NCBI GenBank assembly: GCA_004402915.1
Contig: SORU01000013.1
Coordinates: 1 to 41,473 of the forward strand
Direction: 5' to 3'
Length of the DNA: 41,473 nucleotides
From: Fidelibacterota bacterium MT.SAG.2
GTDB lineage: Bacteria; Fidelibacterota; SORT01
Part shown: positions 1 through 6,657 of the stretch, piece by piece
How the letters are laid out: the number at the start of each line of letters is the position of its first letter
Numbering within the stretch: position 1 is the stretch's first letter
Translations under genes and position numbers: made by a program
The notes under the pieces: model-generated
The model's database searches: none
What the model was told of the DNA's origin: nothing
The model's input: only the letters and a program-made list of their open reading frames with translations

Positions 1-497
1 TTGAAAACATTAAACTTAGAAAGAAAAAGTGGGCGGACATTTGTCCTAATAGTAAGTAGATTTTTCCAGAATTTCTAAATAAAGTGTAATATGTACTTTG
101 ACTTTCCTACCATAATCGAAGTATAAAGAAATATATCCAATAAAAAACAGTTTTAGAGATAAAATCTCAAAGTCCCTAAACTCGTTAAATGCAATATTCA
201 TGGGACTTTGATTTTGGGACGTTTATGGGAATGTCCCGAAAACGATGGTTTGTGAGACACATTTTTTGAGTCTTAAAACTCATACGTTTTTGAAAATTAA
301 GCAAATTTATTAGTGCAAATTGAACGCTTAATGTGTAATTTAGCAAGTGTTCTAAGAGTAAGAACAAGTCAGGTATTAAGGTTTTATAAAGGAGCGTGAT
401 TATCTGATGACAATTATGCATAGATACCCATCTCTTCGGATTGTGATTTTTGAATCAATCCACAATTTCAACCTATATTTTAGAGTATGAATATTCC
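1..497. other. AT-rich non-coding region at window start
   Basis: No convincing gene is visible. The minus-strand open frame at 185-421 has no recognisable protein character and low-complexity composition. The stretch contains a 10-bp inverted repeat (listed separately) and several GGGAC/GTCCC words around 172-236 that could pair. It presumably carries the promoter of the cyclic-nucleotide-binding gene that follows, but no clear -35/-10 pair or ribosome binding site stands out. Confidence 0.5.
167..211. repeat. 10-bp perfect inverted repeat (hairpin)
   Basis: TCAAAGTCCC at 167-176 is exactly complementary to GGGACTTTGA at 202-211, separated by 25 bases. A further GGGAC...GTCCC pairing lies just downstream (about 215-236). 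It could be an operator, an RNA hairpin or a remnant of a mobile element. There is no T-run after it, so it is not a standard terminator. Confidence 0.5.
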
Positions 498-890
498 ATG
501 ACAGAAGAATTGATAAAGAAAACGGTAGATTATCCCGCAGGATCCACAATCGTTAAGGAAGGAGATGAGGATAATAAGTTATATATCCTTCTTGAAGGTG
601 AATGCAAAGTATACAAACATGGAGTCGAGATTTCTTCATTCAGAAATAAGGGTACGTTTTTCGGGGAAATGAGTTTAATACTAAATACAACCCGTACTGC
701 AACAGTTAAAGCAGCTACTGATGCAAAAGTACATATATTGGAAATAGACCTAGACGAAATGCTTAATAATTATCCCGAGATGACGAAAAAGATTCTTCAA
801 ACTCTTGCTATGAGGTTAGAGAAAGAGACGGAAACTATTTTTACACATATAGCTACCCTTGATATTACTGAGTTGGGTCTTGATGCTTAA
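498..890 (+). CDS. Cyclic nucleotide-binding domain protein (stand-alone)
   Basis: A 130-residue protein that is essentially a single cNMP-binding domain of the CRP/PKA regulatory type. It has the beta-roll pattern, with FGEM at residues 55-58 and an Arg at 66 in the TTRTATV phosphate-binding cassette; these are the Glu and Arg that contact the ribose and phosphate of cAMP/cGMP in the family. There is no C-terminal helix-turn-helix, so it is not a CRP-type transcription factor; it may act as a small sensor or partner subunit. I chose the ATG at 498. A TTG at 450 in the same frame would add 16 residues that do not belong to the domain and has no better ribosome binding site. The gene stands alone, followed by a structured intergenic region. 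Ligand and partner cannot be told. Confidence 0.85.
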   Translation: MTEELIKKTVDYPAGSTIVKEGDEDNKLYILLEGECKVYKHGVEISSFRNKGTFFGEMSLILNTTRTATVKAATDAKVHILEIDLDEMLNNYPEMTKKILQTLAMRLEKETETIFTHIATLDITELGLDA

Positions 891-1209
891 TGATTCTAAA
901 TCAACATGGTTATAGAGGGCGAGATAACATTATTGTTATCCTATAGTTTAGGTTTTCCCCTTCTATAGGATCCCGATCTTGCCCTCTCTTCTCTATTTGT
1001 CAGTTGTCAGAAGGTTTGCTAGTAATGGTATTGAGAGATGAGTTTGAACTAGGCCAAAAGGAATAGACAGTAATGGGCAATGGGAGTATAAAATTATATG
1101 AATGTAATTTAGTCAAAAATAAAAAGATTTTCACGACGAAATAACAAGAGTAAATTTGTGAATCTCCTCAAAGGTTCTATTAACTAAAGTATCAAAGTGA
1201 ATTTATAGA
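891..1209. other. Intergenic region with a structured element
   Basis: This 319-bp gap has no gene I can support. Its first 100 bases hold a large nested hairpin (914-987, listed separately). The rest is AT-rich and probably contains the promoter of the membrane-protein gene. An in-frame stop (TGA at 1198-1200) lies just before that gene's TTG start. Confidence 0.5.
914..987 (+). terminator. Nested hairpin, possible terminator or structured RNA
   Basis: Outer arms AGAGGGCGAGAT (914-925) and ATCTTGCCCTCT (976-987) pair over 12 positions with one G-U. Inside, ATCCTATAG (938-946) pairs perfectly with CTATAGGAT (963-971). An alternative small hairpin, ATAACA/TGTTAT (924-939), overlaps both. The downstream sequence is only mildly pyrimidine-rich (CTTCTCTATTTG), so a classic intrinsic terminator is not certain. 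The competing stems would also suit a regulatory RNA structure. Confidence 0.45.
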
Positions 1210-3111
1210 TTGAGAAAAAGACACTTTCGGATTAATTTTGTAATTATACTGCTGAGTTTTATAGCTTTTGGTAGTATCTCCGTCTACCTGGGGCAGAATA
1301 ACTATGCGGACTTGAGGAATTATCATTTTTACAATCCTTATGCCATCCTCAATGATAGATTAGGCTTTGATTATGCGCCCGCTCACATTCAAACATATCT
1401 AAATCCCACTTTGGATTTAATATTTTATTTCTTTGTGAAAAACCTTCCTCCTAAAATAGTAGGATTTCTAATGGGTGGTATACACGGATTTAATTTCTGG
1501 CTAATCTTCGCGATAGCTTTTTATATGTTAAAGTCATTAATGCTACCAACAAATAGAAATAGTACAAGTGATAGTGAAAGTAATGGTGACAAGTGGTTGG
1601 TCGGATTTTCTTTAATTATTTCTGCGATAGGAATTTATGGCCCTATCAGCATTTTTGAACTCGGAGGTACGTCCAATGATAATCTTGTAAGCTTGTTCAC
1701 ACTGGGAGCGATTCTTCTCCTATTAAAAGCGATATCTACACGGGGAGTTTATTCACTCTCAGATATGAAAAAAGAACTAATCGTTTCCGGAATTTTAGTA
1801 GGTATTGCGATTGGCCTGAAACTTACTCAAGTCGTATACGGAATAGGCTTTATAACGGCAGTAACTGTTTTTAAGGGTGATTGGAAAAGCAGGATTAACT
1901 CAGTTGGTTTGATGACAATCGCCATAGCGAGCGGGATAATTCTATCGCGAGGTTATTGGATGTACCATTTGTGGGCTAAATTTGAAAGTCCTTTGTTTCC
2001 ATTCTACAATGAAATATTCCGATCACCATATTATACTTTAAGTAACTTCACTGACTCGACATATTTACCGGAAGGGTTTATAGAACATTTAAACTACCCA
2101 TTCCAATTTTGGTTTCACAACAGCAGCTATTTTGGAGGTGACCAATTTCGTGGGAATGATATGAGGTTTTCAATAATATATATATTGTTGTTAATATTTA
2201 TCTTTTTGGTCACGAAAAATAAATTTACCAGAAACACGTACAGGGTAGCCAGGGAAAATATTATTCTGATGGCAAGAATCTCAATGTTTCTCTTAATTTT
2301 ATTCATATTTTCATATCCACTTTGGCAGACTATGTCTATTCTTGAGCGTCGGCTGTTAGCTCAGGGGCTTGCCACGCACCTGCCTGTGGTATACTTTGTC
2401 ACCTATCTTCTGTATGCCCTGTTGGCAGTATTAGTATTTTTTATTGTTAAAAATATAGATTTAAAAACCAGAACTTCGAGCGAATCAGGAAGTGCTGAAC
2501 TTACCAAAAGGGTATCTTATTTTCTTCTTACATTTTTTACTGTTTCATATATCATGTGGCAGTTGAAGTTTTCTTATGCTCGATATATATTGCCACTTGA
2601 AATTATAAGTCCGTTGATAATAGTTGTTCTGTTAACCTTAATGGTAAGGAATGTGAAAATGCGGTCTTGGTATATGATTATATTATTTGTCATTATAGTT
2701 GTTACTCTGCGGGTGCCAATGCAGGAGCGAATTTCTTGGGGAAAATCCTATTTCGGTGTTCGAATACCCGAAGTTGGGCAAATAGAAAATTCTATTATCA
2801 TAATGGCTGGCAAAGATCCTTTGGCATATCTTATTCCATTCTTCCCCTCGGGTGCGCGATTTGTCCGCGTAGAGAGCTACTTCAGTTTTGCTAATCCGGG
2901 TATAGAAACAAAATTCCAGAAAGAGATAAAAGCATTGATTAAAAATCATAAAGGACCATTTTACTTTCTATCAAGAGAAGGTTATATATTAGAGCATGAA
3001 AGAGTAGTAGAAGCCTATAATTTATGTGTTTATCGAGATGAAAGCTATGCAATAATTACTGAGCTTGAACCTAAAGGATTGCGTCTATGGAAGGTGAAAA
3101 AAATAAATTAA
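1210..3111 (+). CDS. Polytopic membrane protein, possibly GT-C-type glycosyltransferase
   Basis: A 633-residue integral membrane protein with roughly ten to twelve hydrophobic segments, the first at about residues 9-28. Just after it comes a conserved-looking loop, DLRNYHFYN (34-42) and YAPAHIQTYLNP (55-66). This resembles the first extracytoplasmic loop of a family of uncharacterised membrane proteins with GT-C-like architecture, in which an acidic residue in that loop is often catalytic. The C-terminal 100 residues are soluble. The start is TTG at 1210: an in-frame stop sits four codons upstream and the next ATG would delete the first membrane segment and the motif. A GT2-type glycosyltransferase follows after 120 bp, which fits a job in lipid-linked sugar transfer. 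The enzymatic role is inference; the membrane topology is clear. Confidence 0.75.
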   Translation: MRKRHFRINFVIILLSFIAFGSISVYLGQNNYADLRNYHFYNPYAILNDRLGFDYAPAHIQTYLNPTLDLIFYFFVKNLPPKIVGFLMGGIHGFNFWLIFAIAFYMLKSLMLPTNRNSTSDSESNGDKWLVGFSLIISAIGIYGPISIFELGGTSNDNLVSLFTLGAILLLLKAISTRGVYSLSDMKKELIVSGILVGIAIGLKLTQVVYGIGFITAVTVFKGDWKSRINSVGLMTIAIASGIILSRGYWMYHLWAKFESPLFPFYNEIFRSPYYTLSNFTDSTYLPEGFIEHLNYPFQFWFHNSSYFGGDQFRGNDMRFSIIYILLLIFIFLVTKNKFTRNTYRVARENIILMARISMFLLILFIFSYPLWQTMSILERRLLAQGLATHLPVVYFVTYLLYALLAVLVFFIVKNIDLKTRTSSESGSAELTKRVSYFLLTFFTVSYIMWQLKFSYARYILPLEIISPLIIVVLLTLMVRNVKMRSWYMIILFVIIVVTLRVPMQERISWGKSYFGVRIPEVGQIENSIIIMAGKDPLAYLIPFFPSGARFVRVESYFSFANPGIETKFQKEIKALIKNHKGPFYFLSREGYILEHERVVEAYNLCVYRDESYAIITELEPKGLRLWKVKKIN

Positions 3112-3231
3112 AAAAATGTAGCAGAAAAATGATAATAGGTTAGATTACATGTGGCGGTTTTCGAGGTGGTTGAAGAAAGATTTTCAGAGAGAAAACTTAT
3201 GTAGTAATAGCAGAATAGGAGGAAGTATAAG

Positions 3232-3960
3232 TTGAAGCTTTCTGTAATAATACCTGTCTACAATGAAATTAACAGTATTGGTAAAATTCTTCTTCGGGTT
3301 CAGGAAGTCAATATAGAGAAAGAAATTATTATAGTAGACGACGCTTCAACCGACGGCACGAGGGAATTGCTCAATTCAATTCGAAACAGTAAGGGAAGTT
3401 TTGAGCTATCGAATAATCGTTTTATAGATGTCGAAAATATCAAGATATTTTTTCAACCGGTTAATAGCGGTAAGGGTGCCGCTTTAATTTTAGGAATAAA
3501 AGAAGCAAAAGGAGATCTAGTGCTAATTCAAGATGCCGATTTGGAATATGATCCAAGAGAGTATACAAAGCTTATTCAACCGATAGAGGAGGGGAACGCG
3601 GATGTTGTGTATGGCTCAAGGTTCCGGGGAGGTAATCCACATAGGATACTTTTCTTTTGGCATTCCTTAGGTAACAAGTTTCTCACTTTAGTCTCTAATA
3701 TATTTACTAATCTGAATTTAACGGACATAGAGACAGGTTTTAAAGTGTTCAACAGGGAGGTAATACAGGGTATCGAATTGCAAGAGAAAAGGTTTGGGAT
3801 CGAGCCTGAAATTACAGCTAAAATTTCTAAGATGGATTTGAGAATCTACGAAGTAGGCATCTCGTATTACGGCAGGAGCTATAAGGAAGGTAAAAAGATA
3901 AAATGGCGTGATGGATTAAGCGCTCTCCGGTGTATAATCAAATACAACCTTTTTGATTAA
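3232..3960 (+). CDS. Glycosyltransferase family 2 (DPM1/polyprenyl-phosphate sugar transferase type)
   Basis: A 242-residue GT-A-fold glycosyltransferase. Visible motifs are VIIPVYNE (5-12), VDDAST (35-40) for nucleotide-sugar binding, the metal-binding DAD (101-103) in QDADLEYDP, a GSRF motif (128-131) and ETGFKVFNR near residue 170. This arrangement is that of dolichol/polyprenyl-phosphate mannosyl- or glucosyltransferases that charge a lipid carrier at the cytoplasmic membrane face. No C-terminal membrane segments are present, so it is the short soluble form. The TTG start at 3232 is supported by a strong ribosome binding site AGGAGGAAG (3217-3225). With the upstream membrane protein it could form a lipid-carrier glycosylation pair. 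The sugar and acceptor are unknown. Confidence 0.9.
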   Translation: MKLSVIIPVYNEINSIGKILLRVQEVNIEKEIIIVDDASTDGTRELLNSIRNSKGSFELSNNRFIDVENIKIFFQPVNSGKGAALILGIKEAKGDLVLIQDADLEYDPREYTKLIQPIEEGNADVVYGSRFRGGNPHRILFFWHSLGNKFLTLVSNIFTNLNLTDIETGFKVFNREVIQGIELQEKRFGIEPEITAKISKMDLRIYEVGISYYGRSYKEGKKIKWRDGLSALRCIIKYNLFD

Positions 3961-3967
3961 CCTATAA

Positions 3968-4687
3968 CTATGTCAATTTATTTACATCTATCGGCCTGTT
4001 AGCTATGATTAAGAGATTCTTCCCAAACAATTTTTTAAAGCCTAAATCATCCAATCGCTTACTTAGGGGGAAAAGAAATGTATCGTACATTTTAATTGAA
4101 CGAAGACTTAGTTCACCACTTTTGTTCAAAATCCTGTAAAGGAGGGTAGCGAAGAAACCCAGACTATCTACGTAATTCGCGATTACATTATTATATCCTA
4201 TTTCCTGTAACATTTGAATAGTTTGTGTTTTTTTATACCGGCGGTAATGTTTTATTTTTCTGTCCAAATTAGAAAACAATATCCTAAATGCGGGAACATA
4301 GATGAACAGTTTTCCACCCGGTTTTAACTTTGAATATAATTCCTTAAGAACGGATATATCATCCTTGATGTGTTCCAATACATTAAGCGTGTAAATAAAT
4401 TCTATCGATTTATCATCAATTTCTGATAAGTCAGTGTGAACTTTATAACCCTTTTTCTTCAACAGGTCATATAGAGTTGGATCCTTCTCTACCGCTATAA
4501 TGTCCATGTCATTGAAAATGTCCGTGAAGGTCCCAATACCAGCACCGAAATCCAATACGCTTTCAGCATCATTGCTATATTTAAGAATTTGGCTCATCAA
4601 ATAAGCATTATATCGTTTAGCTTCATTTAGTGTCTCCAGAATCGCTATTCCAGTATATTCATAGCCACTGTCGTTTGCTTCAATCAT
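3968..4687 (-). CDS. SAM-dependent class I methyltransferase
   Basis: A 239-residue Rossmann-fold methyltransferase of the Methyltransf_11/23 type. Motif I is VLDFGAGIG (44-52), the acidic residue that binds the SAM ribose is Glu67 in VEKDP, NVLEHI (102-107) is the usual post-II motif and LKPGGKLFIYVP (121-132) is motif III. The ATG at 4687 is preceded by GGTGA at a sensible distance. It is convergent with the glycosyltransferase, the two stops being only 7 bp apart, so it is a separate transcription unit. Such enzymes next to glycosyltransferases often methylate sugars or lipid carriers, but the substrate cannot be read from the sequence. Confidence 0.85.
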   Translation of the reverse strand: MIEANDSGYEYTGIAILETLNEAKRYNAYLMSQILKYSNDAESVLDFGAGIGTFTDIFNDMDIIAVEKDPTLYDLLKKKGYKVHTDLSEIDDKSIEFIYTLNVLEHIKDDISVLKELYSKLKPGGKLFIYVPAFRILFSNLDRKIKHYRRYKKTQTIQMLQEIGYNNVIANYVDSLGFFATLLYRILNKSGELSLRSIKMYDTFLFPLSKRLDDLGFKKLFGKNLLIIANRPIDVNKLT

Positions 4688-4942
4688 AACGTCACCAAAT
4701 TTTCCCTATCGCAAATGTATAGCAATTTAAAGATCTGTCACCAAAAACGAAAGTTAAAGGAAATAGCTATGGCGATAGACATTAATCTCCTGCCCGCTCT
4801 GTAATGTGTTATTTTCGCGAAATCCTGATATACCTGAAGATAATGGCTGAACTTAAAAAGTCAACCAAGTTACTATATCGCATAATTCGGCATTACGGGA
4901 CAAACCGGGACAAAAAATGGTCACTCTCAGGTCACTGCTCCC

Positions 4943-4991
4943 TGTAAGTGCCTGATACTCAAGGGCAAGCAACGTCCTTCTAAGCCGTCGG
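4943..4991 (+). pseudogene. tRNA-like fragment with a TCT-type anticodon loop
   Basis: This segment shares the core TGTAAGTGCCT...CAAGGGCAA and CTTC.AA.CCGT.GG with the segment at 5076-5123. A possible D-arm (TGCCT/GGGCA) is followed by an anticodon-like loop CTTCTAA (anticodon TCT) flanked by ACGTC and GCCGT, which pair with one mismatch. The sequence then turns AT-rich with no T-arm or acceptor stem, so it cannot be a working tRNA. It is best read as a truncated tRNA relic or an attachment-site-like duplication. Confidence 0.35.
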
Positions 4992-5075
4992 TTTTAATAT
5001 ACTAAATATGTTGGTCAATTAGTCTCAATTGGTCTGGAGTGGTCTGTAGAATGGCAATTATATGGCATCAATTCT

Positions 5076-5169
5076 TGTAAGTGCCTAAGCAGCAAGGGCA
5101 ACCGCGATCTTCAAAACCGTTGGGACGGGGCAACTCGTCCGCTGAGTTCGATTCTCAGACATTCCCGCA
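5076..5169 (+). pseudogene. selC: Selenocysteine-tRNA-like sequence, 5' half aberrant
   Basis: The 3' half has the look of a bacterial tRNA-Sec. The anticodon loop CTTCAAA carries TCA at 5111-5113, there is a long variable arm GGACG/CGTCC (5123-5127 and 5136-5140), and a perfect T-arm CTGAG-TTCGATT-CTCAG (5142-5158) is followed by ACATTCCC and GCA. Against function, the anticodon stem GCGAT/ACCGT has an A-C mismatch, the D-loop lacks the usual GG, and no 5' strand complementary to ACATTCCC lies at normal distance (only GAATG at about 5049-5053, too far upstream). I call it a degenerate or rearranged tRNA-Sec. A functional but unusual tRNA-Sec is the alternative. Confidence 0.45.
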
Positions 5170-5494
5170 AATAAATGGAAGCTGAGTTCTTCCAAAGATC
5201 ACGAAAGACTCCCACGGAGAACTCCTTCTGAGCCTGCCCGACTACGTCTGGCGGGAATTCTCAAGTAATTACCGGTAGAATGGTTGGAAACACTTATGAC
5301 CTGCAAATTTTAATAATCTCAGGGTATATTCAAACTGCAGAAAAGCAGCAGGTTAACGAATGGAATTTCGGCTCGCTTATTCTTTACACAAACAATTATT
5401 CAAGGAATACTTTATGATGCATCAATTTCCGTTCAGCTTCTGCACTCTTTAGGGGACAATTATCAGAAGAAAAGAAATTTGCAGATACTCTTAA

Positions 5495-5767
5495 CATATT
5501 CCTGTCATGTATGAATTAAGTCAAAATTATCCCAATCCATTCAATCCGACAACCACCCTGAGTTATGCGATCCCACGTTCGGGTGATGTTACATTAATAA
5601 TATACAATATCTTGGGAGAGGAGATTATAAGTTTAGTTAACGAGTTTAAATCAGCAGGCAGATATGAGATAACATGGGATGCGTCAGCCCAATCAAGTGG
5701 GATCTACTTCTATAGATTGAAATCCGGAGATTTTGAAGAAACGAAGAAGATGGTATTGTTGAAGTGA
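5495..5767 (+). pseudogene. Orphan T9SS (Por) C-terminal sorting tail, remnant of a larger gene
   Basis: The frame encodes the classic type IX secretion tail: YELSQNYPNPFNPTT (starting at residue 2 after the ATG at 5507), then beta strands typical of the FlgD-like/Por_Secre_tail domain, ending GIYFYRLKSGDF..KKMVLLK. These tails normally end secreted proteins of several hundred residues. Here the conserved lead-in HIPV continues upstream of the ATG to a stop at 5492-5494, and another frame just before it reads plausibly as protein (GQLSEEKKFADTLN, about 5455-5495). This suggests a frameshifted and otherwise eroded gene. As an 86-residue protein from ATG 5507 it would have no signal peptide and could not be exported by this route. 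No ribosome binding site is seen. Confidence 0.65.
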
Positions 5768-5943
5768 TGACCGATGAAATTGTGCCGGTTAGGGCTTGTG
5801 TCTAAACCTCTCCCTCAGAAGTCCTGACAGCAAAATTGATCAAATAGATGGTCTGCAGCACAGTTGAAGGGAATAGAGCGGTTTAAAATTGAAATAATAT
5901 TTCTTGCTTTATCTTTTTGGTATTTCTACTTTAAAAAGCTGTC

Positions 5944-6657
5944 ATGAAAAATATTGATGATAAATGGCGGTTAATTGCGATTGATGGAGTAGCGGCATCC
6001 GGAAAAAGCACTACCGCGAAGAAATTAGCAGGAGAATTGGGATATCACTACCTTGATACCGGCGCGATGTATCGAGCTGTTGCGCTCAACCTGATTAATA
6101 ATAGAATCGGCAAAGATGACAATTATGCCGTTATTTCCAGTTTGGAAACTGTCGATATTAAAGTAGAATGTAAAAACGACCAAATGAAAATATATCTTGG
6201 AGATGAAGAAGTTTCGGAAAAGATAAGAGCAAACGAAGTTTCAAAATTAACCTCTCAAATAAGCGCTATCCCCGAAGTAAGACGGATGATGGTCGAGCTT
6301 CAGAGGGCGCTTGTCAAGAGTAATGATTTTATCGTTGAAGGCAGAGACATAGGTACGGTTGTTTTCCCCGATGCGGACATGAAATTTTTCTTGACCGCTT
6401 CTGTAGAGGAAAGAGCAAAAAGACGTTTTGCAGAACTTAAAGAAGACGAAAACGTTAAAACGTTGGAAGAGATTGAAAAAGAGATAGAGGAACGAGATTT
6501 ACGAGATTCAACCAGAACGACATCCCCGCTCTTAAGAGCGGAGGATGCAATTAGAGTAGACACGACCGATATGACGGTCAATGAGCAAGTCAAACACTTA
6601 ACCCGACTAATCCATACGGAAATGCGCAAGGAGTCACAAGTATATGCCGGAGAATGA
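5944..6657 (+). CDS. cmk: Cytidylate kinase
   Basis: A 237-residue (d)CMP kinase, which phosphorylates CMP and dCMP with ATP in pyrimidine nucleotide synthesis in the cytoplasm. The P-loop GVAASGKST spans residues 15-23, LDTGAMYRA (37-45) is the CMP-binding signature and EGRDIGTVVFPDAD near residues 131-145 is the family's second hallmark. Length is normal for the long bacterial form. The start is ATG 5944 with only a weak ribosome binding site. It overlaps rpsA by 14 bp, matching the widespread cmk-rpsA gene pair, so the two are surely cotranscribed. This gene marks the switch from the AT-rich accessory region to dense core genes. Confidence 0.97.
   Translation: MKNIDDKWRLIAIDGVAASGKSTTAKKLAGELGYHYLDTGAMYRAVALNLINNRIGKDDNYAVISSLETVDIKVECKNDQMKIYLGDEEVSEKIRANEVSKLTSQISAIPEVRRMMVELQRALVKSNDFIVEGRDIGTVVFPDADMKFFLTASVEERAKRRFAELKEDENVKTLEEIEKEIEERDLRDSTRTTSPLLRAEDAIRVDTTDMTVNEQVKHLTRLIHTEMRKESQVYAGE

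Larger units (their letters stand above)
4688..5494. other. 800-bp non-coding stretch with tRNA-like relics
   Basis: This gap has no intact gene. From left to right it holds a short tandem CGGGACAAA (4896-4904 and 4906-4914), two related tRNA-like segments (4943-4991 and 5076-5169, listed separately), a small imperfect hairpin with GAGAA/TTCTC arms (5217-5262), and decayed sequence leading into the orphan T9SS tail. Its composition and fragmentary content suggest a former insertion site, but no integrase or transposase remains. Confidence 0.55.

Noticed and set aside
185-421. 78-codon minus-strand frame in the first non-coding stretch
   Set aside because: AT-rich, Leu-heavy translation with no ribosome binding site or motif; it also spans the inverted repeat at 167-211.
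4896-4914. Tandem CGGGACAAA as the start of a CRISPR or satellite array
   Set aside because: Only two copies of nine bases, no regular spacers and no cas genes in the window.
5042-5169. A complete standard tRNA-Sec gene using GAATG at about 5049-5053 as the 5' acceptor strand
   Set aside because: The acceptor pairing would leave over 50 bases before the anticodon stem, twice the normal length, and only five to six pairs form. I list it as tRNA-Sec-like instead.
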